Counted from the first letter of the stretch, positions 1 to 9,082 are shown. The stretch: DNA of 64,000 bases from Planctomycetaceae bacterium (GCA_002723275.1 PBNZ01000017.1:152986-216985); one strand, 5' to 3'. Program-made: numbers and translations. Notes: generated by a model from the sequence alone, not told the origin.

Positions 1-599
1 CCTTCGGCACCCGTGATTCCCTGATTGATCAGCGAGGCGCGAATGGCTTGAGCGAACGGCAATAACACAGGAATCCCTTGCTCCAGGTCGGCATCGGTTG
101 ACAGGAAAAACCAATTACCGCCATAGGCCACATCTCCGCAGACGCGACCATATCCGTCCACCTCGACCTTCACATCCTTGCGATATCGATAGCTCGTCAC
201 ATTCTCGATCGACACTGAACGATCGGAGTGCAAACAAGCCGCAACCGTTCCCACAGGAGTATCAAAGCGGTGCAATCCTGCTTCGATCTGCCCCTGGTGA
301 GCGAGCGCCTCGACCACGCCGATCAAGCCATGCCCACACATCCCGAGATAGCCGACGTTGTTGAAGAAGATCACGCTCGCTGTCGAATTCGCATGACAGG
401 GCGAATGCACCAAAGCCCCCACCATCCAATCGCATCCACGAGGTTCACAAATCAGCGACCTGCGCATCCAATCCGCCTGATCGCGAAGGTATTCAACTCG
501 TGCCGAAATCGTCAAGTCGCCGAATTCCTCGGGGGCACCTTCGACGACCACACGAGTTGGTTCACCTCCCGTATGCGTGTCGATCACTTGCAGCTTCAT
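1..599 (-). CDS. Proline racemase / 4-hydroxyproline 2-epimerase family, 3' end outside window
   Basis: Cytosolic enzyme of the proline racemase superfamily, which inverts C2 of proline or 4-hydroxyproline, or dehydrates 3-hydroxyproline, using paired cysteine or threonine acid/base residues. About 199 codons are present, read without a stop from the ATG at 599 to the window edge. The N-terminus reads MKLQVIDTHTGGEPTR, whose THTGGEPTR segment is typical of 4-hydroxyproline epimerases. The catalytic motif MCGHG follows near residue 85. The second catalytic residue would lie in the missing part, since family members are about 310-340 residues. The gene starts 11 bp after the stop of the small gene at 611, so it is probably the last visible gene of a minus-strand operon with a cytochrome and an amidohydrolase. 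Which hydroxyproline or proline substrate it uses cannot be settled without the missing half. Confidence 0.88.
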   Translation of the reverse strand, partial: MKLQVIDTHTGGEPTRVVVEGAPEEFGDLTISARVEYLRDQADWMRRSLICEPRGCDWMVGALVHSPCHANSTASVIFFNNVGYLGMCGHGLIGVVEALAHQGQIEAGLHRFDTPVGTVAACLHSDRSVSIENVTSYRYRKDVKVEVDGYGRVCGDVAYGGNWFFLSTDADLEQGIPVLLPFAQAIRASLINQGITGAE

Positions 600-610
600 G
601 GCAAACGCCC

Positions 611-880
611 TTATCCGTTTTGCCGCAACTGTCGACGTGTGATGTGCTCCTCCAGAACCGCGCGATATTCATCAATTTCGATATCTCTCTCGCAACAGAC
701 CAGCATCAACGCTCCGTCAGAACGAAAATTCCCATCCCATTCCATCAGCTGCTGATCACTCCAGTTCGCTTGATACTCGAGCAACCGATCATCACTTATG
801 CGAGTAAAGTAAGCTCGCAAACCGATGTCCGTTTCGTCGGGTGGCCCCTCAAGCGGCCGTTCCAAATCAATATCGTTCAT
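611..880 (-). CDS. Small acidic protein of unknown function
   Basis: I do not recognise this 89-residue protein. It begins [16 protein letters not shown], is rich in acidic and aromatic residues, and has no signal peptide or membrane segment, so it is probably cytosolic. I chose the ATG at 880 rather than the one at 913, because a strong ribosome binding site (GGGAGGGA, about 7 nt before the ATG) lies directly in front of it. The 913 start would also overlap the end of the upstream cytochrome frame. It sits 20 bp after the extended cytochrome frame and 11 bp before the proline racemase gene, which points to co-transcription. Confidence 0.6.
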   Translation of the reverse strand: MNDIDLERPLEGPPDETDIGLRAYFTRISDDRLLEYQANWSDQQLMEWDGNFRSDGALMLVCCERDIEIDEYRAVLEEHITRRQLRQNG

Positions 881-900
881 CTGATATCCCTCCCATACCC

Positions 901-1017
901 TTAATACTCGCAAGTCCGGCTTGCCGCTCCTCTGTCGAGGGCTCGCTGGTAATTTTCAATTAACGCCCCGGGATGTTCCGTCGATGTATGACAACTACCG
1001 CAGATCGCGGTGGCTTA
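901..1017 (-). other. In-frame 3' continuation of the multihaem cytochrome after a TAA stop
   Basis: Directly after the TAA at 1017-1015 the same frame stays open for 37 more codons and ends at TAA 903-901. The translation starts ATAICGSCHTSTEHPG and therefore contains a sixth CxxCH haem-binding site. With this part the gene ends 20 bp before the next start at 880, matching the 20 and 11 bp gaps elsewhere in the operon. A single-base nonsense change in a longer cytochrome explains this best. A sequencing error or stop readthrough are alternatives. Confidence 0.65.
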
Positions 1018-1920
1018 CACTTCGCGATGACGAAAAACATCATTTCCGTGAACTTGATGGCAGGACAAGCATGTCACCTGCTCTCTTCCCAAAACAACAA
1101 TATCGCGTACGTTTTCAAAAATATGCCATTCGATCGGTACCATCGACTGGATATTCTGTTCCGACAAATCGACTTGAAAGTCACGAAAGAGATTATCACC
1201 GGGAACGAAGGTATTGGGATAGGGCAGGCTTGAGCTTTTCGAATGGCCACCGCGCAAATGACACTGACCGCAAATGGCAGCGACCTGCTTTGCCGGCTGA
1301 TTTTTGGTGGAAAGCAAGACTTGCCGGGTGTCTTTTGTGTGGTTGAGATCGACAACGCCATGGCAGACATAGCAATCCAGGCCGACCGACGAAAAGGCAC
1401 GGTTTTGAGCATCGACCGCGGTACAATGACAGCCCGCACAGCGATCCGCAAAGTGGGATGCATGCCAAACAGGATCCAACGAATCCTTCGCTGATTGCTG
1501 CGGTTCATTGGACGACGCATCCGCAGGAAAAGCTCTCGCCAAAGAAAGCTCTAATCGACCGTACTTCGCAGAGCGTTTGAGAGCTCTCGCCACTCGCTGT
1601 CCGCCCATCAAAAAGTCAGCTTGTTCGAGCAGCTCATCTCCGCCAGACAGCTGGCTCAACAGGGTGCTACTGGGATCATCTGGCAGAGCCGGACGCAACG
1701 TCAATTGATGCGGATTTGTCGGCCAGCTTTTGCCGATATCCCGATGGCAGAAAAGGCACTCGTCACCGGTCATGTACGGCGGGATTGGTTGGCCAACATG
1801 GTCCTCGCCTCCCTGCGCCGGATCTAAGTCTTGCTGCTCACGTGGCTGGAGCGGCGCCACGGCCAACTCGAGGCTGACGATCAGCACACTCAGAATCAAT
1901 CGAAGCCCGAACTGTTTCAT
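1015..1920 (-). CDS. Multihaem cytochrome c, five CxxCH sites before an in-frame stop
   Basis: Exported electron-transfer protein. A hydrophobic N-terminal segment (residues 5-22) looks like a Sec signal. Five CxxCH haem-attachment sites follow: CLFCH near residue 57, CAGCH, CYVCH, CGQCH and CLSCH near the C-terminus. Several extra histidines could act as distal ligands. The layout recalls cytochrome c554-like multihaem proteins, but no known enzyme can be named. The frame ends at TAA 1017-1015, yet a sixth CxxCH lies in the same frame just beyond it, so the gene is probably truncated by a nonsense mutation. It starts 20 bp after the amidohydrolase gene, as part of the same minus-strand operon. 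If translated as it stands, it would be a five-haem protein of 301 residues. Confidence 0.85.
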   Translation of the reverse strand: MKQFGLRLILSVLIVSLELAVAPLQPREQQDLDPAQGGEDHVGQPIPPYMTGDECLFCHRDIGKSWPTNPHQLTLRPALPDDPSSTLLSQLSGGDELLEQADFLMGGQRVARALKRSAKYGRLELSLARAFPADASSNEPQQSAKDSLDPVWHASHFADRCAGCHCTAVDAQNRAFSSVGLDCYVCHGVVDLNHTKDTRQVLLSTKNQPAKQVAAICGQCHLRGGHSKSSSLPYPNTFVPGDNLFRDFQVDLSEQNIQSMVPIEWHIFENVRDIVVLGREQVTCLSCHQVHGNDVFRHREV

Positions 1921-1940
1921 GCATCAACCTCAACGCCCGA

Positions 1941-3449
1941 TTACGCAGTACCTCGGACCCATCCTTGAGCGGCGTTGTCCGGCTGGCCTCCACGGTGAAG
2001 GTAAGCCGATTTCAAATCTGACAATGAATCACGGGGAATCGCCTTCAACCGTTCGTTCACATCAAATCCGTAGATCTTGGCAGCGTTGAGTCCAAAGATC
2101 TTCGCTTTATCTTCCTTCGTTAATTTTGCGTACCCGAATTTTTCACAAAGCTCATCACTGATTTGAAAACGCTTCATGGCATCAATGACCCATTGCGGAG
2201 ATCCCCACCACAAACAATCCGTTCCCCAGACAACGTGATCGGCCCCGAAGTACTTAACATTTTTTCCAATCAGATGTTGGCACATGACCGGATGTGCAAT
2301 TGCCAACAGTCCAAACGAGGAGCCAATTTCGGGATAAACATTCGACATCTCTGGATTGCGTTCCTTGATTTTCATCAATTCCGCATGCCATTCAAAATCG
2401 CCGGTAGTCGGATCAAAAAAACCATCGCGTCGAAACTGAGGTTCACCGGGCCCGTGCTTCAGCGCTGAGTGATACACGATGAAGGTCAGATCGGGATGAT
2501 CCTTGGCGGCTTTTTCAATATCGCCCGGATGAGCATAGTGTCCCAACGTTCTTGACTGTGCCGAAAATCCCTTGTGCACACTGAAGACATTCAGTCCCAA
2601 CTCCTTAGACTTTTCGAAGAACGGGTAGGCCATCTTTTCATCATCCATGCGAAAGCCGTCGCCGGATCGACCTGGATCGGTATGACAGTACCATTTCCAG
2701 CTGTCGATTCCGTACTTCTTGACCTCGCGTTCCATTTGTTCGAAAAGCTGTGGAAAATCAGGCGCATTTTCTTGTCGATTCCAATAATGGTTGGGGGCGC
2801 AGTTTCCCTGACAGAAGGCGCGAGTTCCTCCGGCCATTTCATTGAGTTCCTCCTTCCGTTGCGACATCAACCAACTTGGCAGAATCCCGCCGCGACGGTC
2901 GCGTCCCTCAAGCACCTTACCGGCAAGATTTTTATTGGTTTCGCGGCCCGGCACTCCCGAAATCACAGCGATACTTGTTTCGCTATCGAAAAAGATTTCC
3001 TTCACGAAATTGGTGAAGCTATAGGCGTCGGCGTCATCCTTCAAATCGAAGTCCATATTGCGTATGAATGTGGCATTCCGGAATCCGATAGCCACACCAT
3101 CCGTAAAGTGCGTTTGCACATCAACGATGAAATACTCGCCCTTGGGAAACTTGTCTTCCGTGGCAGCGGGTTCAAGTGTTTCAGCGGCATCGACCTCCCA
3201 GTTCGGTCCGTAAATCATGTTCGATGCGAGGAAAGCAGTCGCCATTCCCATGGAAGACCGCATGAAATCGCGCCGTTGCATCCCGAGTTTTTTGGACTTT
3301 TCGTCGGCGAGCTCTCCGATCAGCTGTTCCCATTCCTTCTGTTTTGCATTCTGCTGACGTGGAATGAATTCTTCGTTTGAAACTGCTTGAGTAGGCACAG
3401 GAGAGTCAACACCTCGTTCCTTATCTCTCTGCCATTTCGGTATCCACAT
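1941..3449 (-). CDS. Amidohydrolase-family (COG2159) protein with internal Tat motif
   Basis: TIM-barrel metal-dependent hydrolase or decarboxylase of the amidohydrolase-2 group. The first 55 residues are charged and linker-like. A Tat-type motif [10 protein letters not shown] and a hydrophobic stretch follow at about residues 57-80, so the protein is probably exported and possibly cofactor-loaded before export. The barrel begins at [10 protein letters not shown], where the usual HxH metal motif reads QTH. Later landmarks are [16 protein letters not shown] and the metal-ligand strand [13 protein letters not shown]. The ATG at 3449 is preceded by AAGGAG. It is the first gene of the operon that runs down to the proline racemase. 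The substrate is unknown. The long extension before the twin-arginine motif is unusual, and an internal start is possible, though none has a better ribosome site. Confidence 0.85.
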   Translation of the reverse strand: MWIPKWQRDKERGVDSPVPTQAVSNEEFIPRQQNAKQKEWEQLIGELADEKSKKLGMQRRDFMRSSMGMATAFLASNMIYGPNWEVDAAETLEPAATEDKFPKGEYFIVDVQTHFTDGVAIGFRNATFIRNMDFDLKDDADAYSFTNFVKEIFFDSETSIAVISGVPGRETNKNLAGKVLEGRDRRGGILPSWLMSQRKEELNEMAGGTRAFCQGNCAPNHYWNRQENAPDFPQLFEQMEREVKKYGIDSWKWYCHTDPGRSGDGFRMDDEKMAYPFFEKSKELGLNVFSVHKGFSAQSRTLGHYAHPGDIEKAAKDHPDLTFIVYHSALKHGPGEPQFRRDGFFDPTTGDFEWHAELMKIKERNPEMSNVYPEIGSSFGLLAIAHPVMCQHLIGKNVKYFGADHVVWGTDCLWWGSPQWVIDAMKRFQISDELCEKFGYAKLTKEDKAKIFGLNAAKIYGFDVNERLKAIPRDSLSDLKSAYLHRGGQPDNAAQGWVRGTA

Positions 3450-3894
3450 CGACCTTGCTCCTTCTGTATTTCTTCGTCAAGCAATTCGTTGATTGAGCGG
3501 ATTGAATCGCCAATCAACAAGAAAAACGACGACAGTCATTCTACAACTTACGAACTCATTCGTTGATATCTGCCGTCCAAAAAGACGGTGTAACTCTTCG
3601 TATTCCCGCGGTCTTTCAAGGCATGTGTCCGCGCCCAACTTCCTTGACCCTCCCCCGAATCAGGCGGTCGTGCTCGAACATTGCAAGGTGAGTGGACGAT
3701 AGCAGGAGCGATGAAAAGCTCACCCTCAAATTACAAGCGTTCATAATTCTCGGGTGATATCTTCTCGCCGCATCTCCCCAAACATTAGGCGATGTACAGC
3801 GGGCCACACTGGTGGCTCAGACGGGACGGTGCTAGACTCGAAGAGTAGGCGGTAACCAAGGAACCATGTAACCGCAGGGAAGAGCAGGTACCAA
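3450..3894. promoter_or_regulatory. 445-bp divergent intergenic region
   Basis: This stretch separates the minus-strand amidohydrolase operon from the plus-strand gene at 3895 and must hold promoters for both. It contains a purine-rich site (GGGAAGAGCAGG) just before the ATG at 3895 and AAGGAG before the ATG at 3449. I see no convincing -35/-10 pair, operator, RNA gene or small coding sequence; the short open frames have no ribosome sites or protein-like composition. Confidence 0.5.
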
Positions 3895-6800
3895 ATGATT
3901 AACGATCGAACGGAATTGCGACGCGCCTTGGGAACAACTCGCGACTTGACCCAGCCGGAGATTCATCGGCATCGTGAACAGCTGCTTCAGTATATCAACT
4001 TGCAACTAGTAGCAAGCGGTCAGCCACATTCAGACGCAGTCGACGAGGCCCAATTTTCGCAAGTAGCACGTGGCCTGTTAGACCAACACCGAGCTCAAGC
4101 ACGTCTGCTGTCAGATTACCGTTGTCCTGTCGATGCCAGGATCGAATCGTTCCTGCAACGTTACTTTGTCGACCTTGACCTGGCGAGTCCACTTCGTCTC
4201 CCCAACCAGACGTTGATCATTGATCGTCACGGAATGGCTCGGGAGCTATCGCTTCCAGCTAACAAGGATTTTTACAAAACCAATATCATTCAGTCTTATC
4301 GTGTGCACAATGGTGTCTTGCACAATCCACGGCACGATCGACGAACAACTCAGGGCACTTTTCACGTCACGTCTGGAGGTCTCCCAATTCCGGACGACAA
4401 ACTCTCTGTCCCGAAACGCGTTTTCGCAGAACTTTTCGAGCGCGCCGTCAATCCTCCCCAGGAGCTACTTCGACTACCGTTCACTTCAAATCAAGCCGAG
4501 CAGGCAGAATGCTTTGTCTCGTTGCTACTACGGCCAACCGTTTGTCCGGAAGTAAAAAATATTACGAAGCTGCGTAACATGGAAATTCGCTTTTTCGCTC
4601 CCGGCTCTCTAGTTAGCAATCTGGACTTTGTTGAATCTATTTTCGGAAACGGCGGTGACCCTTACATTCCGAAAAACGACGCTGGCTTAGATGTGGAACA
4701 TTGGTCAGGTCACACTGGCATGGTGATTCTTGCTCCGCATCTGGAAACGGTCACGAAGCGTGAAGTAGGTTTGCCTCACTTCGATGATGCGTCCGAACGA
4801 CAGCGTCGAGACGGCATGTGCTGGCAGGAAGAAACCGACCTTTACAATAATGGCAGTCCTTTCAAGTTAACGTGTCGAGATGAGTCGGGAGTCATCGTCA
4901 CGATCATCTCGGACAACTACTTCGGTTATTGCAAAAAAGAGGTGAAGACACAGATCGGTTTTGCGGCGAATCTGTCTGGCAATTACGAAGAAGAGCATGC
5001 CGGCGGCACGACCGCGTTTGCGAGTTACAGTTTGGGAGACACATTCCAATTCGATAGCATTCGCTATAACGGCCGCACCTTTAAGGATGTTGCCCGAGAT
5101 TACGCTTCGCTTGTGGACATCCATCCCGAAGGTTATGCACAGGACAAACAATTTCCGGACTTGATTTATGTCAAAGAGAACGCTCAGGCGGACATTCGAC
5201 GACAGCAAGTGTTCTGGACAGAAAACGGTAAAGAGCACTCGATCGCATTGTTGCCTGGCAAAGTTTACATGGGACCTTCGGGCTATCGTCTACGAATGGA
5301 ACGACACCCATCCGCACCATCTTGGCGACTGGTCGGCACCACGGGAGAAGGTGTTCTTTGTCATAAACCGTGTACGGTCAGCGGTGGTGGAAAAAGCGAA
5401 ATCAGCAAATCTATTCGCGACTACATGCACTACGGTCCGATCTTTGTTTCCGACATCGATCAAGACATAGAACTCATTGACGAGGTATTTTCACGCAACT
5501 ATCAGGATCGCTGGAAGGTACCACCGGACTACACCAAGTATCCGACACGTAGCATCCTCAGTGCTCGGAGGACCTTAGGAAGCGTGATCAAACTGCTGAC
5601 ACCTTCTCCGGAGTATACCGACAAGTACAACGATTGGCTGCAGTCTCTACCGTCGCATGTATACGCCATGGTTTTCATCATCAAGCGATTCTATCGAGAA
5701 GAATGGGGCGAGAATTGGCAGAATCACTTCGGAGTTGACGTCATCAACGGCGAACCCGGACATCAGTTGAAATTCGAAGACCGACAATTGGTTGGAACTT
5801 ATTTGCGAGTGGGCCTGATCGAACCCCAGGCCTGGCGTACGTTCAAGGTTCGCCAGGACTTCATTGCCTCCGAAAAACTGCAGGTGGAAGACGACATCAC
5901 TGCTTCCGTCGTGATTCCAAGTGATGAACTCAAATACCTTCCACCAGGAGCAACAGCGACGAGCTTCAAATTCGTACAGAATTGCGAATACCGATTCTTC
6001 CAACGTCCCGACGACGCGATTTTCCGAGGTCTGGACAAACACACGGAACGTGACTTAGCAGGTCCTGGTAACTTCATCTCGAATTTTGAACCGTTGACGT
6101 GCGACCAAGTGAGCAAGATGGCAGAGTATGCAGTGGACTTTGACGCTTTCAGTCTTCCGATGCAAGACATGCTAAAAGAGGTTCAAAACGAGGGAGATAG
6201 CTACGTGGTTTGCTCGGCAAATCCACGCCAAATTGATGGGAAGCCGACACGCAACCCACGATATTTGCAAGACGGTCCCGATCTAGCCGATCCCATGAAG
6301 CGTTACGTGGCTGAAATGGGAACTCGGCTGTCGCGTGCCGTTCCCTTGGAGAATCCCGTGCTGATTCCAGTCGGGGCAGTTTTGATCGGCCGCCGCAACA
6401 ATCCACCGGACCGTAAGAGTGGCATTCGCGGCCTCGCCGTCTACAATCCGATTCACTACCAGGAGCTACCTGAGCTTTTCATGGATCTAATCACGTCGCT
6501 CACAGGTCGCAGTCCATCCACGACAGGTTTCGGAAGCGAAGGTGCTTTGACGAAGGGTCCCTTTAACGCACTTCGTCCGACCGCTGACCTGAACTCGGCA
6601 ATTGTCAGTTTCATTTTGACCGGGCTCCACGGTTTCTCATCAGCAGCTGGACACATTGGTCCGAATGTGCGCGTCGGTCATGACATCAGCCTCCTGATCC
6701 CGGAAGTCTGGTGTCGTATGACGCCCGAAGAGCGAGATCCTCAATACATGATCGAGCATGGTCTCCTGGAGGCGGTTGAAGATTTCAAGCATAACGGCCA

Positions 6801-7392
6801 ACAAATTCCAGGACATCGACTGGGCTACCGCATCACAGATCGCTTTCTTGTGCGATTCTTCGGCCGAATTTTCGACAACCCGAACAAACTGTTTGACGAA
6901 TCAATACTACGACCCGAAAAACAAGATCTTGATGCTTTTGCGGACGGCATTCTTTACATCACAGAAGCTCAGCAACAAGTGGCGCAGCGTTATCTTGACG
7001 ATGGCGCTATTGAAGAGGCCTGCCCACCGCTTCGCGCTTTATTACACATCATGGCTGAAGGTTCTTACGAGGGCAAAACAGAATTGGACGCAGATATCCG
7101 ACAGATGTTCACACTTAAGTACTTGGTCAACAGCGATTGGTACCAGGAGCGTTTGCAGGCGCGGAAAGAGCGAGAAATCCAGTTGTGGACGCGCAATCTC
7201 GAGTACCTCAAAAGTTTCATCAACAATCCGCATAACGCAAAAGTAACCAACGCGATGGATCTGCTGAACCGCCAACAATTGGCGATGGATCGATTAGCAC
7301 AAGTTTCTGCAGAAGACTACGGTGAATCGCTTCGCGGAGCACTGGGCACGGACCCCTTCTTGATTAGCAAGCTCGCCGCGCTCAAGGTCTAG
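3895..7392 (+). CDS. Very large cytosolic enzyme, putative PPi-dependent PEP carboxykinase
   Basis: A 1165-residue soluble protein with no signal peptide or membrane segment. Its length and many blocks (YFGYCKKEVKTQIGF near residue 345, VSGGGKSEISKS near 497, GFGSEGALTKGPFNALRP near 880) look to me like the pyrophosphate-type PEP carboxykinases. Those are enzymes of about 1150 residues that interconvert PEP + CO2 + Pi with oxaloacetate + PPi and were long annotated as hypothetical. The glycine/lysine/serine loop near 497 could be the phosphate-binding loop, though it is not a canonical Walker A because it lacks the first glycine. I rely on memory of the family, not on an alignment. The gene stands alone, with a divergent operon upstream and a convergent small gene 48 bp downstream. 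The open frame is certain; the function is moderately supported. Confidence 0.6.
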   Translation: MINDRTELRRALGTTRDLTQPEIHRHREQLLQYINLQLVASGQPHSDAVDEAQFSQVARGLLDQHRAQARLLSDYRCPVDARIESFLQRYFVDLDLASPLRLPNQTLIIDRHGMARELSLPANKDFYKTNIIQSYRVHNGVLHNPRHDRRTTQGTFHVTSGGLPIPDDKLSVPKRVFAELFERAVNPPQELLRLPFTSNQAEQAECFVSLLLRPTVCPEVKNITKLRNMEIRFFAPGSLVSNLDFVESIFGNGGDPYIPKNDAGLDVEHWSGHTGMVILAPHLETVTKREVGLPHFDDASERQRRDGMCWQEETDLYNNGSPFKLTCRDESGVIVTIISDNYFGYCKKEVKTQIGFAANLSGNYEEEHAGGTTAFASYSLGDTFQFDSIRYNGRTFKDVARDYASLVDIHPEGYAQDKQFPDLIYVKENAQADIRRQQVFWTENGKEHSIALLPGKVYMGPSGYRLRMERHPSAPSWRLVGTTGEGVLCHKPCTVSGGGKSEISKSIRDYMHYGPIFVSDIDQDIELIDEVFSRNYQDRWKVPPDYTKYPTRSILSARRTLGSVIKLLTPSPEYTDKYNDWLQSLPSHVYAMVFIIKRFYREEWGENWQNHFGVDVINGEPGHQLKFEDRQLVGTYLRVGLIEPQAWRTFKVRQDFIASEKLQVEDDITASVVIPSDELKYLPPGATATSFKFVQNCEYRFFQRPDDAIFRGLDKHTERDLAGPGNFISNFEPLTCDQVSKMAEYAVDFDAFSLPMQDMLKEVQNEGDSYVVCSANPRQIDGKPTRNPRYLQDGPDLADPMKRYVAEMGTRLSRAVPLENPVLIPVGAVLIGRRNNPPDRKSGIRGLAVYNPIHYQELPELFMDLITSLTGRSPSTTGFGSEGALTKGPFNALRPTADLNSAIVSFILTGLHGFSSAAGHIGPNVRVGHDISLLIPEVWCRMTPEERDPQYMIEHGLLEAVEDFKHNGQQIPGHRLGYRITDRFLVRFFGRIFDNPNKLFDESILRPEKQDLDAFADGILYITEAQQQVAQRYLDDGAIEEACPPLRALLHIMAEGSYEGKTELDADIRQMFTLKYLVNSDWYQERLQARKEREIQLWTRNLEYLKSFINNPHNAKVTNAMDLLNRQQLAMDRLAQVSAEDYGESLRGALGTDPFLISKLAALKV

Positions 7393-7440
7393 CGGTCGCT
7401 TGCTATTGCCGCTGCAATCTTAATGATTGCGATCGAACTG

Positions 7441-7809
7441 CTATCCGGAACTGTGCAACAGGTACGAGATTTCTTCGAACCTGGCGATCTTGCCATCACG
7501 AAGAGCATACACCCCCATGAACTTCATTCGCATCTTTGCGCCATCACTTTGGACGACATCGGCAAAGTGCACATCAGCAATTTGATCGCCTTCAGCTATG
7601 ACCGTTGTAAACTCAAAGGAAATCGATTCGATCTCATCGCGCAAAGAGAGAAGATGTGCATCAAACTGCTGCCGATTGAATTCGGTCCCATCAACAATCT
7701 GAATGGAATCTTCGGTGAAATAGCGATCTGTCACACCGGGGTCGGCATTGGGATCGCACACTGCGTTGAACACTTCTTCAAGAAACGCTTTGGCCTCAAT
7801 GCCATTCAT
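7441..7809 (-). CDS. SnoaL/NTF2-like fold protein
   Basis: A 122-residue cytosolic protein with the cone-shaped alpha+beta pattern of the SnoaL/NTF2-like superfamily. A helix (AKAFLEEVFNAVCDP) is followed by a YFTEDSIQIVDGTEF segment and then alternating strands ending in VYALRDGKIARFEEISYL, the typical last strands of the fold. Such proteins are small isomerases, hydrolases or ligand-binding domains, and nothing here fixes a substrate. The start at 7809 is preceded by the ribosome-site-like AGGGGAG. The gene converges on the large enzyme gene, which ends 48 bp away, and has no co-directional partner close by. Confidence 0.75.
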   Translation of the reverse strand: MNGIEAKAFLEEVFNAVCDPNADPGVTDRYFTEDSIQIVDGTEFNRQQFDAHLLSLRDEIESISFEFTTVIAEGDQIADVHFADVVQSDGAKMRMKFMGVYALRDGKIARFEEISYLLHSSG

Positions 7810-7898
7810 GGATCATAACTCCCCTGGAAGAATAAAGTCTGCCTGCATTATTCTTCTTGCTTTATCCAATAACAAGAGAAAGTTGTCACGGAATCTCC

Positions 7899-7938
7899 AA
7901 AAACAAAACGAGGCGAGCCATCGATGATGGCCCGCCTC
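7899..7938 (-). terminator. Rho-independent terminator of the PEP-CTERM gene at 7996
   Basis: Read on the minus strand, a hairpin with a GAGGCG/CGCCTC lower stem and a GCCA/TGGC upper stem (7910-7938) is followed by the T-rich run GTTTTGTTTTTGG. It lies about 60 bp after the stop of the gene ending at 7996. Confidence 0.8.
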
Positions 7939-7995
7939 TACACCTTCTCTGTTCCGTTATAGAAAACGAAGACTTATTCTGGAACCGCTAAGCAC

Positions 7996-8670
7996 TTAGC
8001 TACGTTTTCGGACGACTTGAACCATACCGAGTGCACCGAGAAGCAGCAGGACCAATGCTCCCGGTTCGGGAACGGGTTCTGCGGTAGCTATCTGGCTTAC
8101 TGCACCAACAGTCACGCCAGCCAGACCTGCGTTGCTTAAGAATGTGGCAAGTTCGGGGGCCATGACAAGCGGGGCATCAATATTAAAATAAGTTTCCCCG
8201 TAGTCGACGTTCGTGCCCGAGGGAGTGCCCGTGATTTCCGGCAAGTCAAAAAGCGGAATATTGAACGACGGGTCATCGGAAAGCGTTGTACGTACATAGA
8301 AGCCACTCGTACCTGCGGGTCGCGTGGCGTCGTGACCAATCTCAAAATCACCAACCGTCAACCCATTATCAAACGAGATCGTTCCGGTGTGCTGAATCGC
8401 GCCCGAGACGGGAAACAGAGTATTGCTGTCGAATTCGAAAGTAGTTGGGGTACTGTCTTCCACCGAGTTAATGGGGAAGCCAATAAGGCCTGGCATTGAA
8501 AGAAGGTCTGCTCCGGTGACACCCGTGATGCCGAGGCCAAGAGTTCGCAAAGCATTTGCGTCGATTTGGACAAAGGTGTCACCACCGGTAACTTTAATCG
8601 TCGCGGCATTGACATTACCGCAGAAGAGAAGAGCAAGCAAACATGTGGTCATCAAGCGGACGGTCTTCAT
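7996..8670 (-). CDS. PEP-CTERM sorting-domain protein, small
   Basis: A 224-residue exported protein. It has a Sec signal peptide (MKTVRLMTTCLLALLFCGN, cleavage probably after NAA), a beta-rich middle part without a recognised domain, and a C-terminal PEP-CTERM tag. The tag consists of the VPEPGALVL motif, a short hydrophobic helix and a basic end (VVRKRS). PEP-CTERM tags are recognised by exosortase, which cleaves and anchors the protein at the outer surface; no exosortase gene is in this window. The gene is monocistronic, with a strong terminator behind it. GGAG lies about 11 nt before the ATG. The cargo function is unknown. Confidence 0.85.
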   Translation of the reverse strand: MKTVRLMTTCLLALLFCGNVNAATIKVTGGDTFVQIDANALRTLGLGITGVTGADLLSMPGLIGFPINSVEDSTPTTFEFDSNTLFPVSGAIQHTGTISFDNGLTVGDFEIGHDATRPAGTSGFYVRTTLSDDPSFNIPLFDLPEITGTPSGTNVDYGETYFNIDAPLVMAPELATFLSNAGLAGVTVGAVSQIATAEPVPEPGALVLLLLGALGMVQVVRKRS

Positions 8671-9044
8671 TAGCGTTTTTCTCCAAGGTGAAATATCAAA
8701 TGCGAAACACTAAGTGTTCAGACTAATTGCGACCCCCTTCTCTTCAATGGACAAATGCAAAAGATCTCTAATCTCCAAAATTGAATATTCGAGTCGTTAC
8801 GACCTTGCGGACATCATCACAATCGCGATCCGCATAACCGTCACCAGCGGTGCGACAGACCCACGATCGACGCAGGCTTGAGCAACATTTCAGGCGGATC
8901 GACGAAGGTCCTGGCTGACGAAACAGTGCTCTCCACCGAGGCTTCAAGCGGTACTCCCGCCGAACGGAATCTCGATCAAGGGAGCAGAGAGTAATCGAGA
9001 GATTCATCGAGTGCGACATCGGCAACCTCGCAAAGCAGTGGGGC
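8671..9044. other. Intergenic stretch, 374 bp
   Basis: This lies between the small PEP-CTERM gene (start 8670) and the terminator of the next minus-strand gene. It should contain the promoter of the gene at 7996-8670. A 145-codon open frame on the minus strand crosses it but runs into the neighbouring gene in another frame, has an arginine- and cysteine-rich translation, and lacks a ribosome site, so I do not call it. No repeat or RNA structure stands out. Confidence 0.4.
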
Positions 9045-9082
9045 GAAAAAAAACTCGGCGAGGGCAAAACCCCCGCCGAGTT
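9045..9082 (-). terminator. Rho-independent terminator of the EF-hand/PEP-CTERM gene
   Basis: On the minus strand the stem AACTCGGCG / CGCCGAGTT (9052-9082), with a short GGG/CCC continuation around a TTTTG loop, is followed by a run of eight T. It starts 25 bp after the stop codon of the gene ending at 9108 and is one of the clearest terminators in the window. Confidence 0.92.

Noticed and set aside
2574-3380. 268-codon plus-strand open frame
   Set aside because: It is antisense to the amidohydrolase, whose Tat motif, barrel landmarks and ribosome site are clear.
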